Shown here: piece by piece, positions 46,585 through 58,226 of the stretch
Layout of the letters: every line of letters starts with the position of its first letter
Position numbering within the stretch: the stretch's first letter is position 1
From: Pachyseris speciosa
Taxonomy: Eukaryota > Cnidaria > Anthozoa > Scleractinia > Pachyseridae
Direction of reading: 5' to 3'
Assembly (NCBI GenBank): GCA_016490735.1
Contig: JAEMWC010001412.1
Location: 62,001-126,000, forward strand
DNA length: 64,000 bases
Made by a program: the position numbers and the translations under genes
Notes under the pieces: model-generated
Seen by the model: the letters and a program-made list of their open reading frames with translations, nothing else
Databases searched by the model: none
Told to the model about the DNA's origin: nothing

Positions 46585-48578
46585 ATGAGTCAGAAAAACT
46601 GCGAGTCTGGGAGACACCCTCAGGTTGAGCTTGTGAAGACTGTAAGCTCTGACGAAGGACCGCAACCGTCCGCGAAATGTGGAATGGAGCTAAGCGGACG
46701 TGATGGGAGCAAAGAGGAAGGTTTCAAGGACGAGTTGATGCATATTTTTGAAAGGGAGAGGGCAGAACTCGAAATGTACTTCGATACCAAAATGGAGGAA
46801 GTATTAGGGGGAATTAGCAGTCGGCAGATAGACACTGAAGAAACGACGCGAGAAAAGTCACCGGCACTTGAAACCACGTTAGTGGCGAAAATGACTAAAT
46901 CTTTACAAGACGAGAAAATGCGTGTTAGAGATCGTTTACACGGTTATGCATCACCGGAAAGCGGAACTACTCTACGTCAGTTGGATGCAAAATTTGGAGA
47001 ACAAAATAGTGAGTTCAAAGAAAATCTGGAAGTAATGAAACAGGATACAGCCAGGGAAAAAATACAGATGGAGGTGGAATTGAGGGGTGACGAATCGGAG
47101 CTGGAGAATAACTTTGGTTTTCGCTTGGGGACGCTGAATCCAGTCTTCAAATGTTAAAAGATGAATTCAAAAGTAATTTAGCTAAAAGGCGCGCGATGTT
47201 GGGAAAACAAAGTCATGGTATTGTCACCGTACCCGGAGACAAACTTGAAGCTGAGTATCAAGAGATTTTTAGGAAAGACATGTCTCATGAGAAGAAAGAG
47301 GTAGCCCGTGAAAAATTCGATGCTGAGACGAAGTTTAAGAAAGAAAAACGTCAGTTGGAGAACTTCTTTCTTCGATTAGCAGAAGCTGAGGCAAAAGTGC
47401 AAAGTCTCAAGATCGAATCACAACAAAGAATGGGCATGGAAAGAAAACGTCGGAGGAAAATAGTTGAATTCGAAGAAAAGCTTAGAGCTGAATACCAAAT
47501 GATGTTCAGTAGGCAAATTTCACGCGAGAAGGAAGAAGCTAGGCGGGACAAGATAGAAATGGAGGAAAGGCTTCGAAAAGAAAATCTCCGCCTTGAAGAG
47601 AATTTCAACCTTAAGATGTCTGACGTTGAGGCAGCCCTGAAACGATCAAGGGCTGAACTGCAACAAAGAGAAAGAATGGAGAAAGAACATCGGGATACAA
47701 TAGTGAAACTCGAGACAAAGCTACAAGAAGAAAGGCAAATAAGACTTCTTGTGGAGAGGGAATTACAAATGAAGAAGGCAGAATTCTCCACTGAAGAGTC
47801 TTTGAATAGAAACGAAAATGAACGGCTCAGAAATGAAATTGAAAACCTTTGTCGAGAAATAGAACGAAGCAACAAGGAAGTAAATAGGGAGATTGTGGAA
47901 AGAGAATTACATCGGGATTCTGAGCGATACCCAACTGAAAAGACGACCATCAAAAGCAAAAAGGAGAGTTTCAGGAAGGAAGTAGATTCACCTCAAGAAA
48001 TCGAGGAGGGTAATGAAGAACTTACAAGGGAAAATGCGGAGAGAGAAATACAGAAGGAGGATCTGAGAAAGGAGTCTTCGGACACACACGAAAATGAACG
48101 TCACCGAGAGGAAATCAATGTACTTCATCTTGAGAGCGAAGGAAAGAACAAGGAAATTGAAAAACTTTTGGCAATAAAGCAAGAAAATGAACTGAAGATA
48201 CTGAGCTTAGCAAGGCGACTTGAAAAACGTGCGAGCAGAAACAGCAAGCAGGCTAATTCACTGAGAAGGCGAAAAAATGACGGGCAGATTGAATCACCTG
48301 AGCTGAGCAACAAAACAACGTCTGAAGAAGGAGTGAAAATATCTGAAAGGAATTCCTGGGATCTGGAAGGAAGTCTTCGAAGTTGCGAAGCCGGAATATT
48401 AAGAGCTAACAGGGAAATCAGTGAACATGATGCAGTTGTGTCATTTGTCGAAGAAAGAAGAAAAATATTGGTTGTTGTGACTTTTGAGAAACGCATCGAG
48501 CAAGGAATTTTGAGACTTTTGCGCTCACTATTACCAAAGGAAACAATCACACCGACAATTAGGGTTCTTATGACATAG
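46585..48578 (+). pseudogene. Gene 2: frameshifted, truncated paralog of gene 3
   Basis: An ATG opens MSQKNCESGRHPQVELVKTV. The frame then runs through GFKDELMHIFERERAELEMY, which matches gene 3's ALKEELLHIFERERATLEMY. The frame ends at 47157, but homology continues in another frame (47151-48578). The switch maps to the G-run at 47127-47130. One missing base there would restore the alignment with gene 3 (RLTEAEA, here RLG-DAES). The second part contains a duplicated ~80-residue unit and ends with SWDLEGSLRSCEA, matching gene 3's AWELEGKLKGLEA, then diverges to a stop. None of gene 3's small 3' exons follow. It is either a pseudogene or an assembly indel in a shortened paralog. Confidence 0.75.
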
Positions 48579-49024
48579 AAGGCAAATTATCAATACATGT
48601 TTTGGCAACTTTGTGGGTGATTAAGCTGCCAAAAGCGGGGGCTGGGGCTGGGAGTTGAAAACAGACGTGAGTTGACCATCAGCTCATTAAAATACAGAAG
48701 ACTAGTTGAGAACAGTACTTGTACCCCCTCCCCCGCTCCCATATCAAAAAGTGAAAAACAAAAGTAGGGCACTGTTTGAAACCAAATGAAAACAAAGCCT
48801 TAAGAGGCGTCCTTTCCATTTGGGTGTTGCGAAATAGTCGTTTTTCTTCGGGCGTTTTCTTCTACTAAAATATACCTCGCCGACTTCGATTCGGTTGTGT
48901 TTTGCACAACGTAACATTGATGCAAATCACCCGGCTCACTGTTTTATTGTTTTGAGGATTAAAAGAGAACCACTGGAAGATTTTGCGTCTTAAGATGACG
49001 CCATGAAGCATCTTTATCTCAAAA

Positions 49025-49560
49025 AATCTCAAAATCTTTATTTTAACACGGTAAAAATTCATCAGGTTATTACAATATAAAATACAACTACATAATAATT
49101 CCTAATGGCGATAAATACACACCTAAAAAGTCTCTACCGTAAAAAAATACTACTCTCAACTAAACCTGTTTTCCATGAATGCTGTGTATATAACTAAATT
49201 AATAAAATGAAGGTTTAACAATTGCTTAAAAAGATCTAGAGATTTCACTTGTCTTAGTTTGCAGGGTAGGCTGTTCCAGAGAGCTGCACCTCTATAGCGA
49301 AAACTTCTTTTTAAGTAGTTGGTTCTGGGTAAGGGGACATTTAATTTGTTTGTAGAGTCCCTTAAGACATAGCCTGAGGTACTCCGCTCAGTGAACATAG
49401 AAGATAGGTAGTCAGGAGCCAGATCATTAAGAGCTGTGAACACCATTAAAGCTACTTGAATTTGACGCTGGGCATTCAGGTCTTTCCATCCAAGTCGTTG
49501 TAACAAGTACCCAGCGTCAGCATCAGAGGGGGAGGAATTAAGAATTTAGGTGCCCGCTGG
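49025..49560 (-). mobile_element. CR1/L2-like LINE 3' end
   Basis: The minus-strand frame (49506-49156) reads LQRLGWKDLNAQRQIQVALM, LNDLAPDYLSSMF, LNVPLPRTNYLKRSF and GAALWNSLPCKLRQ. This is the same C-terminal signature as the LINE at 20357-21345. The 3' UTR ends near 49025 with TTTATTTTAACACGG. It is 5'-truncated. Confidence 0.85.
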
Positions 49561-51256
49561 TGTACAATGGAAAGGAAATAAAGTTTTATTTTAGGTGTTC
49601 CTGTTTTAAGCTGTATACATGTCTAGAGATTATAGCTCACTATAAAGGTGAAAAACATTCGCGAAGCTACCATGACGATGGTCGATTTCCACGTTTCCTT
49701 CAGGGAACGAGCGCAAACATTTTAGATCCTGAGTGGTATAAATGAGGTTTGATTTGGATGTAGCGAAATGACAATAGGTTTTTCATCACGTCTAGCGTTG
49801 ATTAAACGGCTTCATGCCGACAAAAAGTGGTCGCGATTTGTAAATAACAATGATAGTCTCAGATAAGGAAAGTTGCAGAGACGTGGTCGCTAAAAGGGGC
49901 ATTCAGGTAATAGACTATGCAGCTGTAGAAATTATTTAACTCTTTCATCAACGATCTGTTCCTTTTTATGGGTTTAAGTTTAGAGATTTAATTAAATTTT
50001 CGGTGTGCATTAAGATGTGAATTTCAAAATTGCTATTGTCGGATGACGGTGTTTTCTTTTTAATTTATTTTTTATAAGTTTAGAGCATGGTGAAAAGACT
50101 TGTCACAACGCATAGTGCTTCTGTACTAGATGAACAAACAAGATATAATGCTCTTAGTTTGCCTTACTTTGCTGTAAATGTAAATCTTTGGTCTGGTGCC
50201 AGCAAGTAACAAGTCTTTACTCGTGAAGTGACTCATGATTGGTCCTTTAGTCTCTAACACAGAAAACATTTTCTGATATTTTTGCATTTCTCTGCTGTAC
50301 AACGCACAAGAACTGAACTCAAATTTAACCTCAGCTTGGCAGTCCTATCTCAACATATGTACATGCTTGTTTTATAATTAGACCACAATACCAGTTGTTT
50401 TTTGACTACTTGAAACAACAGGTATATTGAAATCCCAATCTCGGTCATTATAGATTCGTCTTGCGATAAATAACCACGGGGGATCTGTGATATACGGGAG
50501 CCTTGGAGTGTCTCGACCTCGAGCTTAAAGTTAGTCTTTTGGCTTCTATCGCTTCTTTCTTCTTCTTTAAAAAAATTGCAGAAGCAAAAAGAAGCGGGTG
50601 CAGCCAAAATAGGCTGCTGAACCATTGACATCAATATACCGAAGGAATTCGATAAGCCCCGTTGCTTATGGTTGTTGAATATATTAGGATTTTGGTCGCC
50701 TAAATATTATCCTTTTTTCATAGAACTGGCGAGCCACTTATCGATATTTTCTTTATTTTGTCCTCACTTCAACGACAACAACGTAGTTTTCCAAAAAGCA
50801 AGAATCGAGTGTGTGGCAATACTTTTCCTCTATGATAATTTAACCTCTTTAACAGGCTAAGAAAAGGCGGTATGAGGTACGCTCCTTGAATTGATTCTAT
50901 TAGACGAACACCTTAACATTTAATTTCTTAGTACCATGTGTTAATAATTGCATCCACAACTTTAAACCTCAATTCCATTTATAGCTCCCTCTTTTAGAGC
51001 ATAACTGGTGGTAAAAACCTCAAATTCCCCGACTGAACTCATCAATCTTAAATCATGGATATATACTCTATGTTGCAAAATACATTTTGTATGTATCTCC
51101 TCTTCGAGAGTCCATGCAAGTATTGCGTCTGTCACTTGCAGTTATTGGGGTCTGTGACTCGCAGTCACCCATTTGCCATTTTGGAAAATATTGCTTTCTA
51201 TGAAAGTTCTTTCCTGCTTTGGAAATAACCCTGAGATCAGTATTTCGGCTTGTGGT
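49561..51256. other. Spacer between gene 2 and gene 3
   Basis: AT-rich. No gene, inverted repeat or tRNA-like segment is recognised. The promoter of gene 3 should lie in its right part. Confidence 0.45.
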
Positions 51257-51460
51257 ATGTATTCAAGCAGAAAAAGCAAGGTTATAAAAAAATCGAGCAG
51301 TCATGTTCAACAGAATGTTGGGCGGAAGATAGATTCCTCTAAGACAGATCTAAGAAGTAGCCAGGCTGGTGGACCTGTATACGGGTACAGTTGCGTCGAA
51401 TGCGGCGCCAAAGAAGAGGACAAAGCAGCGTTCCCAGAACAAGCAGACCTATCTACTTGA
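51257..51460 (+). CDS. In-frame upstream open frame before gene 3
   Basis: Sixty-seven codons begin MYSSRKSK and contain GGPVYGYSCVECGAKEEDKA, a CxxC pair in well-composed protein-like sequence. They end with TGA nine bases before gene 3's ATG and in the same frame. Gene 3 itself starts MYSETDNGS. The segment may be an upstream ORF, or the true N-terminus of gene 3 cut by a nonsense change. Confidence 0.35.
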   Translation: MYSSRKSKVIKKSSSHVQQNVGRKIDSSKTDLRSSQAGGPVYGYSCVECGAKEEDKAAFPEQADLST

Positions 51461-51469
51461 CAAACAATT

Positions 51470-53992
51470 ATGTATTCCGAAACTGACAATGGCAGCAATG
51501 TGAGAGGAAGGATGTGTAGACATAGTTATGTCATGCAAGGCAGCAAGGACAGTGGCATCGCAGAAGATGAGGATAATTCTGTTGCGTCGAGGATAATACT
51601 TTCCGCATCAGAGATTACAAGTAGCAGTACTCGTAATGACGGGGCGATTCACCACCAGGAATTGTTACCAGGGGACTTACACAATGGTGAAGACGGTGCT
51701 CAGACAGAATACAGACAGGTCTCCAGTGAGCGGAAGGTGTATACCGCACTGCAGTCTAGAAACAGCAACCACGTTGAGGGCAAAATGTGTCGGCATGGAG
51801 TGGTAACAGCCGACAACCTGGAAATCAAAGGTGACGATAACGCGAGTCAAGAAAGCGACGAATACAAGAGTTACAATGAAGGCAATTTTGTCAAGACTGT
51901 TAGCTATCGCAATGTTACACATCTTTCACAACCATCCGGGGAAGATTTCCGAATTGAACTGAGCGAAAATGACGAAGAGGCCTTGAAAGAGGAATTGCTT
52001 CATATTTTTGAAAGAGAAAGGGCGACTCTAGAGATGTATTTCAGGAACAAAATGGAAGAACGTGTGCGGGGATTTCGGAACAGGCAAATTGAGTTTGAGG
52101 AAGCAACGAGAGCAGAAAAGGTTGAGCTCGAAAGTAATATGTCGATGGAGAAAATGGAGATGCAGAAGATGTTTGCGGAGGAGATCACCAAGCTGACGAG
52201 TTCGTTTAATGAGGAAAGGCAGCAGCTCGAGGTATATTACAAAGATCATTTGAACGATCTGAGAGAGCAACTTAGAACTGAGCAAAACCAAATGCAGGAG
52301 AAATTTGCTCGAGAGAAATTGGAACTCAAGGAGAAACTTGAATCTGAGTATCAAAGCATGATTAAGAGAGATATCAGTCAGGGGAAGCAAGAAGCAGCAC
52401 GTGACAAAACAGAACTGGAGACACGGTTTCATAAAGAGAAATTGGAACTGGAGAAGAGTTATAACATGAGGCTGACCGAAGCTGAAGCTCATCTGCAAAG
52501 ACTGAAGGCTGAATTTGAAGCAAATTTAACCAGCGAAAGAAAGCGCATGGAAAAACAAAATCAGGATAGTATGATGGAGATTGACGCTAAGCTGAAACAA
52601 GAGAAGCGATTGAGGCATGAGAAGGAAAGAGAATTGGAGCACGACAAAGCAAAATATTTCAATGAGGATACCTTTAAAAGAAAAGAAAATGAGCGACTAA
52701 AAAATGATGTCGATGCCCTTCGTCGGGAAGTAGAAGAGAAAAATCGAGAAACCCTGCAACTAAGATCATTTGAAGAATCCGTGCGAACAAGGGGTCGCGA
52801 CGGGCTGCACGGTAAACTAAAGGATGACTTTGAGAAACTATTAGCAGATCACAAGATAGAATTGGAAAAGAACTACCAAAGGGATAGAGAGAAGCTTGAT
52901 GAAACTTTACGATCTGAGAGACGGAAGATTAAGGAAGAACACGATAGGGAAAAGGAAAAAATCAGGTTGGAACAAGACGACATCATAAAAACTAAGGAAA
53001 GGCTTCGCATTGAAGAGAAATCACTAGCTGACAGGCAACAACAGTGGAGGGGGAATAGTGAAATGGCGATACCTTCCCAATACAATCGCTCTGAATTCAC
53101 TACTGGAGCGCCAGATGCTGGAATCAAGCAATTCCACGTTGCAAATGGAAGAAAAGACTGGGAAATAAACGAAAAAGAGAAAGGTGGTAGCGGATTGGGG
53201 AGACCGGCTCTTAATGACCGCGCTGAATCAGCTAGTGGAGCAATATATTCCGGTCACTACCAACAGCACCAGGAATGGCAACCAGGAAGCACTGCTGTTC
53301 CTTATGTCATTCAGCCTGGCATCAGTGATGGTCTTCCACAAAGTAGTGCTAATATGAAAGCCAAGTGGCAGCCACACTATCACACCACTTTTGAGTACCA
53401 CGAGAAGCATGAGCAGCCAAGAAAGCAGCCCCTGAAGAGGGAGCCTGGAACTGGGTCCATCCACCAATCTGGACAGAGGAATGATGTACTATACTTAGTG
53501 CCCTCAGAGAATGGACGTGCATTGCAGTCTGACATAAAAGCACTAAGAAGTGAGAATGAAGGGTCAAAAGCCAAGATTACAGTATTGGAAGAGAACATAG
53601 AACTTCACAAGAAATACAAAGAAGAAGCGAAAGCCGAAATGGAAAGGCTTCTAAAAGTGAATGAAGAGAAGGAAGTAAAGATACAGAACTTGACTCTTGA
53701 AGTTGAAAAGCTCAAAACATTAAATAGGAAAGTGTATGCCGAAAGTCGTGATTACGATGACCGGGTAAGACCGCTTGGTAGTCATGACCGGTCGGAGAGA
53801 GTTGATAAGAATGCCTGGGAATTGGAAGGAAAGCTGAAGGGATTAGAAGCTCGGGCAGCAAGAGCTGAGGAGGGAGAAAAGGATTATGATGCAAAGATGC
53901 GACTTGCTGATGAACAGAAGAAAGAGAAGGCAAGGGAAGATGACTCACCAGGTGAAAGAAGTGTATCAAGACTGAAAGTACCAATTATCATG
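51470..53992 (+). CDS. Gene 3, exon 1 (841 codons)
   Basis: ATG starts MYSETDNGSNVRGRMCRHSY. The donor after CCAATTATCATG is gtaaca. A second in-phase donor 15 bases earlier (AAA before gtacca) is also possible. The exon includes the FERER block, one copy of the ~80-residue unit seen duplicated in gene 2 (YQSMIKRDISQGKQEAARDK...), and the low-complexity linker. Confidence 0.8.
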
Positions 53993-56900
53993 GTAACAAA
54001 TATCATCGCTTGCCATTTTAAAATATCCCTTTATCCACGACCAGGGGTGATAGGCAGAAAGCGAGAGCTTTGTGGAGATTTTTAAAATTTGTTTGAGGCC
54101 CCGTCCTCAGTAACGCGTTTTCGAAAACCTCCGTTTTCACCCGTCCACACTACTCCGTTTTCAAAAGCCTTCACTCTGGAGAGCGTTTTTGAAAACCTCC
54201 GTTTTCGATCGTTTTAGTGTGGACGGAAGGCGAAAACGGATATAAAAAAGTATACGTTTTCATACGAAACGCGCATTAGTGTGGACATCGATGCGTTTTC
54301 GAAAACCTCCGTTTTTGCTCGTGCACACTACTCTGTTTTCAAAAACCTCCACTCTGGAGAGCGTTTTCGAAAACCTTCGTTTTAGTGTGGACGGAAGGCG
54401 AAAACGAATAAAATAGTATGCGTTTTCAAACGAAAACGCATTAGTGTGGACGGGGCCTTAGTCGATCCTGAAGCTTGTGGATTACATCTTTTGCGCTGAT
54501 CATGCCCATAAATTAATGAAACCGTGAATGAAACCCATTAATAGTTAAACGTGGTGCTGCTCGCAGTGTCTTTCAATTGACTGGCCTTTTTGGTTGCCGC
54601 TTTTAATGTTGCCGACGGTGGTAAAGTGGTTAGTACGTCAATATCAACTAGCATTCCATCCAGGGGTGCAAGGGAAAAGTGGTGGTATTGCTTCTATAGT
54701 TATCCTCAATTTATAGTTATGCGCATTACATGAACTCAGTTTCATTATTTTGTTGCAGGATAAAACACGCTTCGAATCAACGCCAGCAAATGACAGGCAA
54801 GATTCTCATTATCAGGTGGGTATAAATATAATAAGAGTGACGCAACCCACAATGAACTGGGATGGCATTCACGGAAAGTAACAACACTCGTGAAAATTTT
54901 TTAATGCTATAGAAAGCCAATGAGACATAAACCTCCAAGCGCCCTTGCAAAAAATCATCGCCATTACATTGCATTTGCGATTCAATCTAAGTGACGAGGC
55001 AATTATTTCTATAACGACCGTTAAAAAGTGAAAGATTGGGAACCCCGCGAATCCTAGATGTTTTTTAAGCTTCGTTCGCATGGCTATAGCCTCCCACGCA
55101 GTCGTGGAGGCTAGCATGGCTACGGCCCTTTAATATTCAAAGGGCTAACATCTACAGAGAGTACCACAGAAAGCGCACTTAAATTGCTATCATTTCAAAC
55201 GCACTTTGGTAAATACGCTGGTAGACTTGAAAAGTCTGCAGAAAGTAACTGGTTTTAATCGTGGAACGGTTATAGGTCGAAACTAGTTTAAATGTCTAAC
55301 CATTTCTGCCGCTTTCCCACTACAGGCTAAGTACGAAGCCACTATCAGGGAAAAGAACAAACTCCTCCAGGTCACCAGAGACTTGCAAATGAAGATCAAA
55401 ACTCTTCAGGAGAAGCAGTCCGAAATTCTAAAGCACAGCTCAGTAAGTCAAGTCTGTGATCACTTTGTGAAAGCAGTTGATAAAGTGAGATCTATTATGT
55501 TCTTATAGAAACTGCGCGGAAGAAATTTTTACTATTATGAAGGCTAGAAGCTTAGAGAAAAATATGGCCATTTTTCTCGTTACACCTCAATTGTAGTTGT
55601 TTGCACCATGAAATTTGCTGTTTTCTTTCTTCAGCGCATAGAAAAATCCTCAGAAAAAACTGAAGAAACTGAACGGCTTAAGCAATTGGTCTCTGAAAAT
55701 TCGTCCTTGAAGCAAAGAACGTCAGAATTGCAAAATCATCTTCAAAGGTTGCTTGAAAAACTCAAGAATGAAAAAGACAAGGTGAGACGTTAGAAAGTGT
55801 ATTTTCAATTCTTTGCAGTTCATAACCAATCCAGTTACAGTAAACACCCGCATATAAAAAGAAATGGATTAAGAACACAAGGCTGAAATTTGGCCAATAA
55901 AGCACCATTTTTATAAGAACAAGAGCAGCCTGAAAATTGTAACATGTTGTTATAAAATGGAAAAAGTGTCATAATTACAAAACATGTAAGTTTTTGTTTG
56001 CTGTCAGATAACTACATAACTCTATCAGCTGTCAAGCTGCTTGTTTTGGTATTGAGTACTTTTTTTCTACAAAAATATATCTAGTTTATTTTCCTAAAAT
56101 ATGCTAATTATACCTCTAGCAACATGTTTTGGATAGTATCACTAAATAAAAATTTAAGAAAATTTGAAGAACATTTTGAGGCTGATTTGTCACTAAGCAC
56201 CCGATAAATAAGAACTCAATCAGCCTGACCTCTGAAATCGTGTGTTCTTATATGCGGGTGTTTACTGTATTGTCTTGATCTCTATAATGTCAACACGAAG
56301 CTAATTCACTTCACGTTTGACATCATGATTTTAATAGGCACCTCCATCAATTTTGGTAGAAACCCCAAATCATATCTCAACGAACGTCTAACAACAACAA
56401 CAAAAACAACTACAAATCCCGAGCATAAATCTCATTTTCACAGCAACACAGCCTGGCAAGCTTATTAACAGTCACTGATCAAGTGGTACAAGTAGTTGTA
56501 TATCTTAAATGCATCTTACCCTACAAAGGAGGTGTTTTTTGAGTTATAATAAAGGTTGAACGTTAACTATTTCAAGGGCAAAATAAGTGAGTAATTGAGT
56601 GAATAAATTTGTCAATCAGTCAGTCAGTCAGCCAGCCAGTCAGTCACGGTCAGCCAGCCAGTCAGTCAGTCGTTACGGCGGACGGTCGGACTCTCATTGA
56701 ACGTCTTATGAAACGGATGATTGAATACAGGTATGTGCAAGAGTAAATGCCAGTTATTTTTCAATTTTAGGCGTCATCACTCGAGACCGAGTTGTCTACC
56801 CACAAATTCAAAAGTCTTCACAATATCCAGGACTTGCAGGAAAGACTCCTGCACACTGACAGAGAGCTGTCGGGTTCGAGAAGAGACCTGGACCCCGATG

Positions 56901-58226
56901 CACTGAGAAGAATCGAAAAGGAAATCATCACCATTGGTCAGATGGTAAAGACTCAGTTTGGAGATGGAAATATGGGTCACGTGTCCTACAGATCAACCAA
57001 TGACGACGTGACGCGGGTTAGTCAGCTAGAGATGGAGAAGAAGGAGCTGGAAATGAAACTGAAATTAGCACGGGAGGCCATGAGCGAGTACGTCACTCTT
57101 TTGAACGATAAGGTACGTGATAAGGAATCTATTTAGGATTTTTCGATTGATTGACAAAAATTCTCTTCCGGAACATTTTTTTCCACCTTTACCTAGCTGC
57201 TTGAAGTTAATAGCGTAAACATTTCCTTCAAAGTTGCGTGAAAACAATGTCTTGTGTACAAATTTATCACTGAAAACAGTGTTTAGCTCTTTGAACATCA
57301 CAACAATTATTTACAGAAGCTTTTTATCTATTACCCGCACCTTTTATTTAAACTACTTACACGTGAAATGTGTTTAATGTAAGGCCATGCGATTGCTGTC
57401 TTCTAATTTTACTGAATAAAAAGATTGGATTTATTGACATTTACCGCCTTTGCACGAGTTACGTTATTTCCGCTTCGACCGAAAAGACATGCCAAGAAAA
57501 GTTGTGTTTATCTAGAGCCTTATATCATTTGAAAGTCACTCGAATAATGGAAACTGGAGATTAAACCGTAGTTTCTTTTATTATTAGTTGAAAATGCATT
57601 CAGTGCCAACTTTAAAACAGAAGCTGAAAGTGGCCCAGAGGAGATGATAAAATAGTGATAAAGGACGTGAATCCATAATTAGTGACTCGTATTGAAAAAC
57701 CACATAACTGATTTCAAATATGATACTGCACTTGGGCTAACCGTCCTCGCATGCACAACCAGATCTTAGGAAAAACGTAAACCAAGCAGTTTAAAGTCGC
57801 AGTCTAATTTTTCTCTGTTCATCGCTTTAATCGAGAAAGGTGATATAGCAAGTAGGATTTTGGCTAACACGAATGTTTCATTTGCAGATGCAAGACGTAA
57901 AGAGTATGACTGGAATGTCAGAGGAAATGTTCCAGGAATTGCACACCAGAAATAACAGCTTGAAGAAGAGCCTGCAGGCCTTGGAGGACGGACAGAAAAC
58001 CTCTCAGCTACAAAACGAACAACTACGACACCAGAAAGCAGCTCTACAAAACCTTATCGGAGATCTCTGCCGAGATGAGCACGGAACCGGTACTTCATAT
58101 AACTCATCGTCGAGATTCATGGACTCCGAACACGAAGGAAGAAGCGACGAAATGATTGGTGCCTCATATAAGACATCACCAAGGTACTCGGACTACAATT
58201 ATGAAAGCAAATACGGAGGAAGGTAA
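51470..58226 (+). CDS. Gene 3: complete ninein-like coiled-coil paralog, six exons
   Basis: Exons 51470-53992, 54759-54815, 55326-55442, 55635-55781, 56771-57112 and 57888-58226 join in phase 0 to about 1174 residues. The N-terminal 150 residues are Ser/Asp/Asn-rich with two RMCRH/KMCRH motifs and are probably disordered. Residues about 165-530 are coiled coil opening with LLHIFERERATLEMYFRNKM. A Gln/His/Pro/Ser-rich linker follows (about 53040-53480), then more coil, then the C-terminal block shared with gene 1. No enzyme, EF-hand or membrane motif is visible. By the gene 1 match I infer a centrosomal or cytoskeletal scaffold. The stop at 58224-58226 may be premature (see the tail at 58227-58398). 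Confidence 0.75.
54096..54458. mobile_element. TIR MITE with internal duplication, in a gene 3 intron
   Basis: The ends AGGCCCCGTCCTCAGTAACG and AGGCCCCGTCCACACTAATG (opposite strand) are inverted. Inside are two copies of a ~180-bp module (GCGTTTTCGAAAACCTCCG, CACTCTGGAGAGCGTTTT, GTGTGGACGGAAGGCGAAAA). It sits entirely within intron 1 and leaves the exons intact. Confidence 0.8.
54759..54815 (+). CDS. Gene 3, exon 2 (19 codons)
   Basis: DKTRFESTPANDRQDSHYQ lies between tttgttgcag and gtgggt, in phase on both sides. Confidence 0.7.
55326..55442 (+). CDS. Gene 3, exon 3 (39 codons)
   Basis: Coiled coil AKYEATIREKNKLLQVTRDL... to ILKHSS lies between cccactacag and gtaagt. Confidence 0.85.
55635..55781 (+). 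CDS. Gene 3, exon 4 (49 codons)
   Basis: Coiled coil RIEKSSEKTEETERLKQLVS... to KNEKDK lies between tttctttcttcag and gtgaga. Confidence 0.85.
55838..56267. mobile_element. TA-flanked MITE, 430 bp, in a gene 3 intron
   Basis: Perfect inverted ends CAGTAAACACCCGCATATAA lie between TA dinucleotides (55836-55837 and 56268-56269). The form is that of pogo/Tc1-mariner-type elements. No open frame. Confidence 0.8.
56612..56672. repeat. (CAGT)n/(CAGC)n microsatellite
   Basis: Interrupted CAGT and CAGC tetranucleotides lie in the intron before gene 3 exon 5. Confidence 0.8.
56771..57112 (+). CDS. Gene 3, exon 5 (114 codons), homologous to gene 1 penultimate exon
   Basis: The exon lies between ttcaattttag and gtacgt. 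The last 33 residues (VSQLEMEKKELEMKLKLARE, then AMSEYVTLLNDK) align with the end of gene 1's exon at 8120-8278. The N-terminal two thirds (LQERLLHTDRELSGSRRDLD...) have no counterpart there. Confidence 0.85.
57888..58226 (+). CDS. Gene 3, terminal exon
   Basis: The exon opens MQDVKSMTGMSEEMFQELHT after tttcatttgcag and contains the C-terminal motif shared with gene 1. It continues in a Ser/Tyr/Arg/Glu tail (TSYNSSSRF, ASYKTSPRYSDYNYESKYGG) to TAA. Confidence 0.8.
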   Translation: MQDVKSMTGMSEEMFQELHTRNNSLKKSLQALEDGQKTSQLQNEQLRHQKAALQNLIGDLCRDEHGTGTSYNSSSRFMDSEHEGRSDEMIGASYKTSPRYSDYNYESKYGGR

